A model generated the notes under the pieces. That model was not told the origin of the DNA, made no database searches, and saw only the letters and a list, made by a program, of their open reading frames with translations. Shown one piece after another: positions 1-9,771 of a stretch of DNA of 64,000 bases. A program made the translations under genes and the position numbers. Origin of the DNA: Daphnia pulex (Eukaryota; Arthropoda; Branchiopoda; Diplostraca; Daphniidae); contig NC_060021.1 of assembly GCF_021134715.1 (NCBI RefSeq), forward strand, positions 8,588,501 to 8,652,500. The letters run 5' to 3'. Numbering within the stretch: position 1 is the stretch's first letter; each line of letters opens with the position of its first letter.

Positions 1-195
1 GGAGCCGTCCCGTTCGATCAAGAAACAGAGCAACAGCGTCTATCCATTAGTTTAGGAGGTCCAGGATATGGCGGCTTTTACGGCGGTCGTCCTGGATACG
101 GAAGACCTTGGGGTCCTGGATACGGAAGACCATGGGGACCTTATGGCAGGCCTTGGGGTCCATACAGACCTTATCGTCCATGGGGTCCTTACTAA
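1..195 (+). CDS. Glycine/proline-rich secreted protein, 3' end only (array gene 1)
   Basis: Only the last 64 codons are inside the window; the reading frame is open from base 1 and stops with TAA at 193-195. The visible part begins with an FDQETEQQR motif, which recurs in genes 2, 3 and 5 of the array, followed by a tail made of GYGRPWGP-type repeats rich in Gly, Pro, Tyr, Arg and Trp. By analogy with its neighbours it should have a split signal peptide upstream of the window. A poly(A) signal AATAAA lies at 352-357. The function is unknown; extracellular structural or defence roles are both possible. The frame is supported by the shared motif and by the repeat; the alternative frame starting at 68 lacks both. 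Confidence 0.8.
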   Translation, partial: GAVPFDQETEQQRLSISLGGPGYGGFYGGRPGYGRPWGPGYGRPWGPYGRPWGPYRPYRPWGPY

Positions 196-203
196 ACTTC
201 GCA

Positions 204-1096
204 CTTCCGGTAGCATCAGCAAAAACATCGCTGGTTTGCAACGCAAAATCGCAATTTCACATAACAGGACACTGCAGCCATTTCAACGATATTCTTCACT
301 CATGCTTTTGAAATCGAACCTGTTTTATGCAAAAACACTGGAGCGAAAAACAATAAATCATTAAAACCCAAATCCAAACGCGTTCTTTTGGAAATTCATT
401 AAATAAAAAATTAACAGTACATGGCCGCTTCTCCAATTGTTGAACATAATTTTCTTATTGCTAGTAGACTATTAAGGCGAAATCACAGAACTATTACTAC
501 CCATCTAAATATACAAAATCGTGGCAAATCAAAGCAGGCTACTTCGGAACTCCATGAAACACAATTCTGATACATAATAAGTGTTGATTTTTTACTAAAA
601 TAAAAAAAGAATGACGAAAAAATTCAAATAATGATGAAATAAATTATTGAAACAAGTCCAAAAGTAAAGCTATTGGACGGAAAATGCTGATATGTTTACT
701 ACAATTTAATGTTAATCGTTAAAATAAAATAAAAAAGAATGATAAATCATTTAAATAATGATACAGTAAATTATTGAAACGGACTAGTTCCTAACGTAAA
801 GCTAGCCAACCAAGCCCGCCATAACCTTAAATTAAGTAAACGAATATAAAAGAAAAAATATCAGGAGAGAAATAAATTTTAACCTGCATTCGTTCTCATT
901 TAAATCTTTCTGTATGAGGCATCACCAGGAAAGTAGGCTAGCAACCCTCATTTTCTGTTAAAATCGGAAGATTTTTCAGCTACAGCTGATCAGAAAGATA
1001 GAATATGATGGCGATGACCGCATCACTTTTACATAACCTTGGCCAAAATATAGCGTAACTCTACCTGAAATATACGGAAGAGAAAGCGTAACTTTT
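204..1096. other. Intergenic, AT-rich, no gene seen
   Basis: This is the 3' flank of gene 1 (AATAAA at 352-357) followed by about 700 bases of AT-rich DNA. It contains a loosely repeated segment around 600-660 and 722-780 (AATAAAAAAGAATGA followed by AAATTATTGAAAC in both). No reading frame or RNA gene was recognised. Confidence 0.6.
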
Positions 1097-1289
1097 AGAA
1101 AGTTACCTGTAAACGGGGGGAATGAACTTTTCTGCGCCTATGTTGATGTAGGTCTCGACCCTGAAAACCTCGAACCTACCTGCAAAAAGAGAACAACCAA
1201 TAGAACTTCAGTAGAACGGCTTTAAATCTCTTCCCTATTTGTGCAATCGATTAGTAACAGAGCTGCCGTCAGGCGCTTGGGTATATAAA
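1097..1289 (+). promoter_or_regulatory. Promoter of array gene 2 with shared upstream module
   Basis: The elements in order are AGAAAGTTACCT at 1097-1108, GGGGGGAATGAACTT at 1115-1129, TGTAGGTC at 1147-1154, CTACCTG at 1176-1182 and a TATATAAA box ending at 1289. The start codon lies at 1343. The same elements precede genes 3, 4 and 5. TGAACT and AGGTC(A) both resemble nuclear-receptor half-sites (AGTTCA/AGGTCA); that interpretation is inference. Confidence 0.65.
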
Positions 1290-1342
1290 CTTCGACACAT
1301 GGCCAGAATTAGCATCGTCAAGACAACTTTCAACGGATCATC

Positions 1343-2393
1343 ATGAAAACACACGTTCTGGTAACATACAATCTCTTTACTGCATTTAACTTTTTAAAAT
1401 TACCCTATTCTTTATCTTAACAATTTGTGATTTAGCTTACTTGCCTTTTCGTGATACTCGGTACTTCATGGGCGGAAAATGACGAAGAGGCGAGCCGGAA
1501 GAGTCGCCATGTAGTTCCTGTGGTGATGATGGACGACGGCGAAGTATTAATGGATGAAAACATTGATACTCGCACTGCGATGATGAGCGATGACATTGCT
1601 ATTCCAACAGTTTTAGCCACACGCAATACTGAAATCCTTCTTGATGCACCGACTGATCAGAAACCTGAAGAACAACGCTTCCAGTACGGCGGAGGGTCTT
1701 ACGGACGACCACTCGGAGGCGGATACTACGGAAGACCGTACGGCGGAGGATACTATGGCGGTCGTCCCGGAGGTTCTTATTATAATTTATCCTAAAATGA
1801 TAATCAATAATTAATATATATTTATATTAACTATTATATTATATATACTATATTCAAATTCAGGAGGCTATTACGGTCGTCCGTTTAGTGGCGGATTCGG
1901 TCGTCAGTATACTCCGAACTATGGAGGCTACAGCCAATTCGGTGGTTGGTCAAATGCTGGAGGAGTTTCAAACGGACAAGGCAATGGAAATAGCGGAGGA
2001 GGGACCGTCAACTATGGAAGTGGAGGTTATGGCACTGGATATTCAAGCGGATTCGGTCGTCAGTATACTCCGAACTTTGGAGGCTACAGTCAATTTGGTG
2101 GTTTGTCGAATGCTGGCGGAGTTTCAAACGGACAAGGCAACGGAAATAGCGGAGGAGGGACTGTCAACTACGGAAGTGGAGGCTTTGGCACTGGATATGG
2201 AAGCGGGCTCATCGGAAGCGGAATCGGCGGATATTCTTCCGGAATTGGAAGTGGGTATGGCTCCGGAATTGGAAGCGGGTATGGCTCCGGAATTGGAAGT
2301 GGGTATGCCTCCGGAATCGGTAGTGGATACACCACTGGCGCTGGCTTCGCTAACGGATATGGCATCCGTCCCAACTATAATTTCGGAAAATAG
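1343..2393 (+). CDS. Secreted glycine-rich repeat protein (array gene 2)
   Basis: Proposed exons are 1343-1360, 1436-1772 and 1864-2393, giving 294 residues. The signal peptide is split: MKTHVL in exon 1, then LTCLFVILGTSWA. An N-terminal segment with SRHVVPVVMMDDG follows, then DQKPEEQR, then a Gly/Tyr/Ser-rich tail with a 52-residue tandem duplication and GIGSGYGS octapeptides. The first intron (75 bases, phase 0) sits at the same codon position as in genes 4-6. The second intron uses a weak GTTCTT donor at 1773 and is phase 1, as in genes 5 and 7. If that intron is retained, translation stops at 1793-1795 with a short tail. Likely extracellular; function unknown. AATAAA signals lie at 2606-2611 and 2625-2630. 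Confidence 0.75.
1893..2204 (+). repeat. 156-base tandem duplication inside gene 2
   Basis: Two copies, 1893-2048 and 2049-2204, each start with GGATTCGGTCGTCAGTATAC and are nearly identical over 156 bases (52 codons). The differences are few base substitutions, which points to recent duplication or gene conversion. Confidence 0.85.
2241..2340 (+). repeat. 24-base minisatellite encoding GIGSGYGS
   Basis: About four consecutive 24-base units of the type GGAATTGGAAGTGGGTATGG plus CTCC occur in frame, encoding the octapeptide GIGSGY(G/A)S. The units diverge at the 3' end into GIGSGYTTG. Confidence 0.8.
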
Positions 2394-2820
2394 TTATGTT
2401 TTATCATTTGCTCACACTACATACACGCCCTCTCAATTCTTAATTAACTCTTTAGTGCAAATACATTGATTTTTGCATTATTTTTGTACTCCATTTATAA
2501 TTATTTTAAATGCGCACTTTTGATGCACATTTGGACACATAACAAAGGCTTGGAAATGCGTGCCATAAAGCTAATGAACCTACAAAGTAAATATCCAGCC
2601 ATTCAAATAAAATGTCGTTAACTTAATAAAGTAGTCTATAAACTATAAAGTATCAAAGCTTCCTTGAAGAGGGAAACTTTAAAAAGAGTAAATGTTTTGC
2701 AAACACACACAAAAAAACGATAGAATCATAATGGAAACAATCAAGATGAACCTACATCTAACCTTTCAATAACCTTGGAAACTTGCCGGAAATATAAGAG
2801 TAAACAACTCACCGAACCAA

Positions 2821-2980
2821 GGGGGGAATGAACTTAAAACACCATTGTTGGTGTAGGTCGGTAGTACCTCTACGGGGATCTCGAAGACTACCTGGAAGGA
2901 ACGCCAAATAACATAACAATGACGGCACAATAGTATATGACTTCTCACTGAATACAGTCTTACCGTTTCGTTTAAAAGAG
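2821..2980 (+). promoter_or_regulatory. Promoter of array gene 3 with shared upstream module
   Basis: GGGGGGAATGAACTT lies at 2821-2835, TGTAGGTC at 2852-2859 and CTACCTG at 2888-2894. A TTTAAAAG TATA-like box follows at 2971-2978. A TCAGT initiator-like start lies at 3001-3005, about 30 bases downstream. The AGAAAGTTAC element is not clearly present. Confidence 0.6.
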
Positions 2981-3142
2981 AATATCTCCCCTTAAACTGA
3001 TCAGTAGGTCTACGTCCTACAGCGAGTACAAGTCGTCGACGAGAAATTTCTCGGTAAGTCTCAGCAGCGTGGCTGTGAAATCATGAAATTTGAATTACAT
3101 TGATAACAAATTAATATTTTTTAAATTGGTTACAGCAATAGG

Positions 3143-3691
3143 ATGTTGAAGATGACGCTGCTACGCTTTTTCATTTCATTTTCTGTCCTGTCAATGATAT
3201 CGTACCAAGTCAACGCCGAGCGTTGTGGCCCAACAAAGTTCAGGATGGTGCCAGTGGTGAAGGTATTAAGTCTGTGGAGGCCTGTCGCTTATTGCCAAGA
3301 TGGTTCTAGAGCAAATCCATGTTGTGGCATTGGAAAATGCAACTCGATTTGCCGCAATTGCACGGGCGGATGTCGCAAGGCAAGGACAGATGAGCCCGAA
3401 GTGGCAATGGACCTGAATGCAGTCGCAAATCGCCAGAATTTCATGGAAATGTTGAACGAAGGCGACGGCCGCATATCAGTCGAAGACGCCATCAATCCGA
3501 CCATCATCAGCGACATTGAAGTCATTTCCCTTGTAGCACCTGATCAGCAAACTCAAGAGCAGCGTTACATCGGTCGTCCTCATTTCGGTCAAGGGTGGGG
3601 TGGTGTGTCCCATCGTCCTTATATTGGTGGATTCGGTTATCCATATGGAGGTGGATTCGGCCGCCCTTCCGGAGGACGTCCATGGTGGTGA
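3143..3691 (+). CDS. Secreted cysteine-rich protein with EQR motif and glycine tail (array gene 3)
   Basis: The coding region is one uninterrupted frame of 182 residues. Residues 1-25 form a signal peptide ending at VNA. Residues 26-80 carry eight cysteines, including CCGIGKC and CRNCTGGC. A middle region without cysteines follows, then APDQQTQEQR and a Gly/Pro/Arg-rich tail ending GGRPWW. Unlike its neighbours the signal peptide is not split; instead an intron (3054-3135, GTAAGT donor) lies in the 5' leader and ends seven bases before the ATG. The cysteine domain is not recognised. The combination looks like a cysteine-rich module joined to the tail typical of this array. Secreted or matrix protein; role unknown. 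Confidence 0.8.
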   Translation: MLKMTLLRFFISFSVLSMISYQVNAERCGPTKFRMVPVVKVLSLWRPVAYCQDGSRANPCCGIGKCNSICRNCTGGCRKARTDEPEVAMDLNAVANRQNFMEMLNEGDGRISVEDAINPTIISDIEVISLVAPDQQTQEQRYIGRPHFGQGWGGVSHRPYIGGFGYPYGGGFGRPSGGRPWW

Positions 3692-4268
3692 TTCACTAAT
3701 TTTTAACAAAATGAAAGCACACACTTTACAATGCAGTAAAATGTTGTAAACGCGAACTTGATTAGTGTAATACACCAATGTCTAAATCAATTTCTAGAAT
3801 AGTTTACTATGCCAAATCTTTTTGCAAACCAGACAAACGATGAAAATACAGTTACAATAGTTCGCCCCAGTCAGGGGTGTAGAGAGAATACGTACCTACA
3901 CACATGATTGTTCCCTCAGTGGCCGTACAGATATAACAGAGATGCAACAATCGATCCTGAAAAAAAGAAATATAAAGGAAATAAACTTTATTATTTTGTG
4001 AGACATCGGCTCTCAAACACGAGAGTTCTTTTAACGTAAACTACTGTACTTTTTGTTAGCACAAGGCTATATTTTCAATATCTACAGCTTTAAAGCCATC
4101 GAATAAAAAAAATATAGATATTTGTAATTTCAAAAGAGACAGGAAATGATTGTGTTTGGGCCATGTGGCGGTGATTGACCAAATAACCTCTAGATTTGGG
4201 TAACCTTCAGCATGGCGAAAGGATAACATTTCTTTGTTAGAAACAGGGGGCTAAAAAGCGCAACAGTT
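3692..4268. other. Intergenic: 3' flank of gene 3
   Basis: AT-rich spacer with an AATAAA at 3980-3985 as the possible end of gene 3. No frame or RNA gene recognised. Confidence 0.55.
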
Positions 4269-4482
4269 AGAAAGTTACTCAAATTTATGGGAGGGGGGAA
4301 TGAACTTTTCATTGTTGTTACTGTAGGTCAGAACCCTGAGAATCGCTAGACTACTACCTGAAAAAAATAGCCAATAGCATTTTACTCAATCTAAATTTGG
4401 TTTTTAAAATAACACGGAAATCGGTTAGCAGCCTTTAAAAACTGCCAGCAGGGTTTAGGTAGGCTGGTACTAGGCTATATAA
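4269..4482 (+). promoter_or_regulatory. Promoter of array gene 4 with shared upstream module
   Basis: AGAAAGTTAC at 4269-4278, GGGGGGAATGAACTT at 4293-4307, TGTAGGTCA at 4322-4330, CTACCTG at 4354-4360 and TATATAA at 4476-4482. All four module elements are present in the same order as at genes 2 and 5. Confidence 0.7.
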
Positions 4483-4541
4483 GTTCAAACTTCTTGTTCG
4501 ATTCGGTATCACAATTCGGACGACAATAGACTGTATTCACC

Positions 4542-5192
4542 ATGAACGATTTTGCTTTGGTGAATATATTTTTGATGACTTAATTGATTGAAATGCAACT
4601 CGATCTAACTAATTACTGCATTAATGTACAGATTTCTTGCTTCTTCGTAATCTTTGGCGCTGCCTTAGCAAACCCTACTACCCAGGAGGATCGGCCGATG
4701 GTTTACATCGGCATGATGGACGGATTTGTCGTATTGGACGAAGACACAATCAGCTCAAAGCTGCCCGAAGTAATCAACGGTAGTAGCTCAAAGTTGCCAG
4801 AAGTAAACAACGCAAGTCACCCTAAGTTGCCTGAAGTAATCACCAGTAGCGGACCGAAGTTGCCAGAAGAAGAAGTCACCGGCCAAAAGCTATCCGAGAT
4901 GAAGCCAAGCACGATCAAACTTCCTGAACTAGCTTTTGTTGCCCCGCCATTTCCCGGACGTCCTGATTATCCTTACAGACCCCGTCCTTATCCATTTCCT
5001 GATTACGGATACAATCCTTCGTACATACCTCAACCAAGTTACGGAGCTCGCCCTTACGAACCTCAATCTGGTTATGGATTTAACCCTTATGGACCTCAAA
5101 TTGATTACTCAAATGAGTTCCGTCCTACTTTTTCTCGTCCCAGCTACGGATTCCAACCGTATTCAAACGATGAAATGCGTTTTTTCTATTAA
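4542..5192 (+). CDS. Secreted KLPE-repeat, proline/tyrosine-rich protein (array gene 4)
   Basis: Exons 4542-4559 and 4632-5192 give 192 residues. The signal peptide is MNDFAL from exon 1 plus ISCFFVIFGAALA. It is followed by a segment (RPMVYIGMMDGFVVLDED) clearly related to the N-termini of genes 2 and 5. A spacer with six KLPE/KLSE repeats comes next, then a Pro/Tyr-rich tail (YRPRPYPFPDYGY type). The EQR motif and long glycine runs are missing, so this is a diverged member. The 72-base phase-0 intron matches the family position. Likely extracellular; possibly a cuticle or gut-lining protein, but this is inference. Confidence 0.75.
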
Positions 5193-5900
5193 GTTGCTAT
5201 TTCCCAATACACTAACTTAACGGCTGATGGTACTGAAATGAAATCAATTACATTCTTTTAATCACGCATGAAAAAATGCCTCGTTTTTTTCGAATTTGCC
5301 TGAAATTCTCACTGTCGTTGCGTTCCAATACACATAAAGATACAGTTCGCTTTTATTTATTTCGATCTTCGTTTAACTGAAAGATAAAGTATGTTTATCT
5401 GGTAGGCTCAAGATTCGATCTTTTAGACAAAAAATGAACCAGATGGACAACATAAAATCTAACGCATTTACTCTGGCTTAACTTTTTTGATATCGCATAA
5501 CGAAAATTTACCCGAGAATGACTTTACGTAATTTTCTCCCATCGAAAATAAGAAATAATATAGTTAACATGTACGCAAAATAAGGATTATTTAAGCTTAT
5601 CCGATTGCCGAAGTTATTGAACATAAAACGAGAGAAAGATTCCAATCTATCTTACTTATACTACGTGTTCAGTTTCAAAAATAGGCGGCTACGGACAGTC
5701 GGACAGTTATTAAATAGGCTAAAAACTTTCTTATTCTATTACGAAGAAAGGCAGAAATTGTTATTTAAATTATATCGAATAAGAAATTATTCAGGAAGGA
5801 AAGGAAGAATTATAGGATGACCGCAGAATAACCTTTGGACGCAGGTAGCGCTAAAAACCTTTAGGAGAAACACTATAGAGTCTGAAGGACACAACAGTCT
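5193..5900. other. Intergenic, AT-rich
   Basis: Spacer between genes 4 and 5. A 71-codon frame at 5605-5820 starts with TTG, has a lysine/arginine/asparagine composition typical of translated AT-rich DNA, and is not supported as a gene. Confidence 0.55.
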
Positions 5901-6093
5901 AGAAAGTTACCTAATATTTCATGGGGGGGGGGGAATGAACTTGGGCAAATTTTTACGGTCTTTGTTGTTGTAGGTCAGCAACTGTTGACTATAAGGTATA
6001 AGCATGTAAAATATACGCCAATAGCGAGCCACCTACCTGTTTCATGAAGATCCATTGGCATGACGAAGCTTTTCAGTAAGCGTGGGTATATAA
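5901..6093 (+). promoter_or_regulatory. Promoter of array gene 5 with shared upstream module
   Basis: AGAAAGTTACCT at 5901-5912, an extended G-run with GGGGGGAATGAACTT ending at 5942, TGTAGGTCA at 5969-5977, CTACCTG at 6033-6039 and TATATAA at 6087-6093. Confidence 0.7.
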
Positions 6094-6154
6094 GCTCCAA
6101 GTCTCCATCAAATCAGCAACAGACCAGCTCCATTGGTCAACTCAACAGCTCATC

Positions 6155-6679
6155 ATGAACAATCTCTGCCTGGTAAATAAATTCAATCACCTTTAATTTT
6201 GTTGTAAAATAAATAATATTAAAAAATAACTTGTGAAATAGATTACTTGCCTTTTCGTTGTCCTGGGTGCTGCCTGGGCAAACCCAACCGTTCGCGAAAG
6301 TCGCCATGCTGTTCCTATAGGAATGATTGATGGACTAACTTTGATGGACGACGACTCGACCGGCAGCCTTGTTCATGAAACTTTAACTCCGATCGCGATC
6401 AACCCACGCACTTTTCTTCATGCAACAATTGACCAACAAACTGAAGAGCAGCGTTGGGGTGGAGGATGGGGTGGTCGACCTTATTACGGAGGTGGAGGAG
6501 GATGGGGCGGAGGTCGTCCTTACGGAGGAGGTGGAGGTTGGGGCGGAAGACCATACGGTACTAAATTAAAAACAAATTAAAAATAACAGGGAATTTACTT
6601 TATAAATTATTTAGGCGGCGGATGGGGTGGGTATGGCGGAGGGTACCGCCCTTACTATGGAGGTGGAGGACGTTGGTAA
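6155..6679 (+). CDS. Secreted glycine-rich protein (array gene 5)
   Basis: Exons 6155-6172, 6242-6557 and 6615-6679 give 132 residues. MNNLCL and ITCLFVVLGAAWA together form the signal peptide. SRHAVPIGMIDG follows, near-identical in plan to gene 2. DQQTEEQRW then leads into a tail of (G)nW and GGRPY repeats ending GGGRW. The second intron (57 bases, phase 1) interrupts the glycine tail at the same kind of position as in genes 2 and 7; retention would give a stop at 6578-6580. A poly(A) signal AATAAA lies at 6812-6817. Function unknown; the Gly-Trp/Tyr tail is compatible with a matrix or antimicrobial role. Confidence 0.8.
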
Positions 6680-6817
6680 AATCGGAAACGAAAAAAAACC
6701 GTACCTAATTTCCAAACTGTTTGTCACCATCAAAGCGAAAAACCAATCGACTTAAAGACATTTTTGCTTTTTTTGCTCACAATATGTACTCGAACCTATA
6801 TTGTTCAAACAAATAAA

Positions 6818-7279
6818 CGGTTTAAAAACACAAATCTGTATAATTGTATATAGTTCTATCTCTTATAGTTACCCAATGATGATTCGATGCAGAGTAGATT
6901 ATCCCGGGGAGAAATTTCCGAACAAAATCAATTACATAAATACAAACAGTTGTCATATGAACGATTTAAATTTGAATAACATTTCTGAAATCATGAATCG
7001 AAGTTCTAAAACGATTAATTAATCATTTTTTATAAGTAACTACGGTTTTAGACCGAGTTTTTTTTAAGACTCTCTTCTCAAAATTATTTACAAGATGATG
7101 AATAATAGCAATAACTTGGCTAATTTGAAATTATGAAAAATAAACAGAAAACGGTCTCATTCTGTGCGAAAATGTTATCATAGAAAATATTTTCTATCGA
7201 ACTAAAAAGAAGGTTACAAAAGCTTTGAGCTTAATTCGATGCGTAAAAGTTTAGTAACCTGGGAAATAGCATTGGTAAG
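6818..7279. other. Intergenic, AT-rich
   Basis: No supported gene. The short frame at 6801-7022 overlaps the probable 3' untranslated region of gene 5 and has AT-driven composition. Confidence 0.5.
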
Positions 7280-7535
7280 AGAAAGTTACTGAGCTCAAGA
7301 AAAATGGATCTGATGTCATCGATGAGGTCGTCGAACCAACCATTGTTGTGCTACTTCAGGTCAACTACCGAAATTCATTTTCTAGGTTATTCTTTGTGCC
7401 TACCCCAACAACCCCCTAGTTTTCCAGTAGAGGCAATATCAGGTAATAAAGAGCATGTAACAAAGGAGGTAAGAGACTGAAAGGGAGAAACCAGAAAGAG
7501 CAAAAACCTTATAGGGGAAACAGGGCAGTATAAAA
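7280..7535 (+). promoter_or_regulatory. Promoter of array gene 6, diverged module
   Basis: AGAAAGTTACT at 7280-7290 and TTCAGGTCA followed by ACTACC at 7355-7369 resemble the module, but the G-run/AATGAACTT element is absent. A TATAAAA box lies at 7529-7535, 53 bases before the start codon. Confidence 0.5.
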
Positions 7536-7587
7536 GGGAGAGTATTTGGCTCGACTAGCAACAGATCGCAACGAACTACAACGCAAG

Positions 7588-8740
7588 ATGAAGAGCCTCT
7601 CCTTGGTAAAACTTATTTCCTCATTTAACTAAATTTCAATCTGACCTCGTTCCATTATCCCATTAGATAATCGTTTTTACGATTTTGAGTACTGCCTTGG
7701 CAGTTTTCCCTCCTATCCCAGAGTATTCGGAAGAAATAGCGCATACCGAAGACAACGGCGAAGCATCTTCGACTACTGAATCCGCAGTTAAGGTTTCCGG
7801 CGAAGAACCCAAAGAGAGTGACGATTTTATTACGAAAAGGTAACGAAAAAAATTAATTAATTAATTTGTTCATTCAATAAGTTTCCATATTGTGCTGATG
7901 TTACCCCATAGTGAACCTGTCGATGTAAGCGAAACCCGACAATCGCGCTCGCCATTAATTTCCGTTTACTTGAAAAAAACAAAGCCGAATCTAATTCTCT
8001 CAACAAGTAACTCAACTGCAAATAAATCGGAAGAGATATTAATTGCTCCGATCTCGGAAGAGAAACCAGAAATACCTAGAGCTTCGGGAATTCGGGATGA
8101 AATATCTCGACCCAATTACGCTTACATAATGAGACCCCAATACTATGGCTCCATGCTTCCGGAAATGGAACAAAACTTGGCAAAAGAGGAAGAAGACAAT
8201 AGATTCTTTAATCTTGCGGCGCTGATGAGTCCTCCTAAAAAGCCTTACGTTCCTGGAAGTATGAGACCATACTCAAGACCTCAGCAGAATTACGCCAACT
8301 ACATGAGACCACGACCCTACGGATATCCATCGGGATATGGAATGCAAGCAGGTTATGTACCTCAAAGATTTACAGGGTACGTACCTCAAAGATTTACAGG
8401 GTACGGTCCTCAAAGATTTACAGGGTACGCTCCTCAAACTGGATACGGAGTTATCCAGCCGGATGACGGATACCGTCTTGGCAACGGGCCAGATATGTCG
8501 GAAGAGAATCCAGACGAAGAAGAAGATAACAAATTCTTTAACTTGAGTGAATTGTTAAGCCCTCCTCGAAAACCGTATGTGCCTGGAACCATAAGACCAT
8601 ATTCAAGTCCTCGACCGAATTATGCGAATTTCTTGGGACCCAATTTTGGACGTCCCAGCTACGGTCAAATGCCCGACCCATACTCTTCCGGCTACAGTGG
8701 CAATTTTAACGGCTATACTGATATCTACAATCAAAAATAA
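7588..8740 (+). CDS. Secreted proline/tyrosine-rich protein with internal duplication (array gene 6)
   Basis: Exons 7588-7605, 7667-7839 and 7912-8740 give 339 residues. MKSLSL and IIVFTILSTALA form the split signal peptide. An acidic, Ser/Thr-rich region follows. The second half holds two copies of a roughly 45-residue block beginning EEEDN(R/K)FFNL and containing KPYVPG and RPYS. They are separated by octapeptide repeats (GYVPQRFT and variants, four in a row from about 8351). The phase-0 first intron places it in the array family although the tail is Pro/Tyr- rather than Gly-rich. The stop codon overlaps an AATAAA (8736-8741). Probably secreted; function unknown. Confidence 0.75.
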
Positions 8741-8741
8741 A

Positions 8742-9602
8742 ACAGATGATTAATCTCTGTGATTTCACATTGAACTGAATTTTGTTTGATTTCAATACAA
8801 TTACTAATACCTGATTGACTGTTGTCTTTCCAAAATCGAGAAAAACAACTTGAGCAAAAAAATTTTTTCTTTAAATTAATTACGGCATGTCAGAGAATTT
8901 GCTTCTAATGTAAAAACAGTGTAAAAGTACTTAGCAAGATAAAAGGTATTTCTACTTCTCGTGCGGAATGAAATGAAAAGAAGAAATATATCTCAAACAT
9001 ATAGAGTGGTTGAATGTAGAAGGCACAACAAGACGTGATGTCATCTGAAACAAAAGCTCAAACATTAATGGCATTAGAAGACGTAAATAACGCGAAACCT
9101 GATGGTAATCTATATAGTATGTTTAAAAAGGCCTTAAGGATACTGTTTGTTTAGATTTACACAATTGAAAATATTTGATGACAACACATTCAAAATTTAT
9201 TTTGCAAGACTTTAAAGTTTAAAGAGTGAAAGTCTGGAAGATAAATCCTGTGTTGGCTTGAACAAGTTTTAAAGTCCATTTTTAACGAAAATTGAAGGAA
9301 ACAAAGTTGTTTTTTTAACCCCGTTAAATTGCAATTCTGTCAGAAACGATGGCTGTAAAATGTAAATCCATTGATTGATTGTCAGCTGAAATAAGGGTAG
9401 AAGAACGAAAAAAAAAATACATTTTTTTTTCGTTCCAAGGTCGATGCTCACACCCATTCATGAACATCAAAACTCTTAGATTTCCATCACGATCCCAAAA
9501 GACAAGTCATTGACCCTTCGACCGCTAAACAAAGTTTTTTTTACCCTTGAAAGTTTTGTTAAAGCGTTATATTTATCATACAAGGGATGGTCATTTATCA
9601 GA
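8742..9602. other. Intergenic, AT-rich
   Basis: 3' flank of gene 6 and 5' flank of gene 7. No reading frame with a plausible composition and no RNA gene recognised. Confidence 0.5.
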
Positions 9603-9721
9603 GGGGGGATGAACTACCCTGCAGCATGACGTTTGGTAGTTAAAGATCAAACCCTCCTTCCTTTAAGACTTAAATTCTTCCTGTCAGAAACACGCGTGGG
9701 CAGGAAGAGAAGGTATATAAA
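9603..9721 (+). promoter_or_regulatory. Promoter of array gene 7, partial module
   Basis: GGGGGGATGAACTA at 9603-9616 is the G-run element with one A deleted; the other elements are not clear. TATATAAA lies at 9714-9721, 51 bases before the start codon. Confidence 0.5.
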
Positions 9722-9771
9722 GAGCCAAGATTCTTGCCTAACGCACAGAAACCCAGAGCTCCGCATTCGAC

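Noticed and set aside
2168-2374. Antisense Pro/Leu-rich frame
   Set aside because: It is the reverse complement of the GIGSGYGS repeat.
1888-2469. A 193-codon frame with acidic repeats overlapping gene 2
   Set aside because: It has no signal peptide and begins with a non-ATG codon. It is the shifted frame of the Gly-rich repeats; frame joining from the signal peptide selects the other frame.
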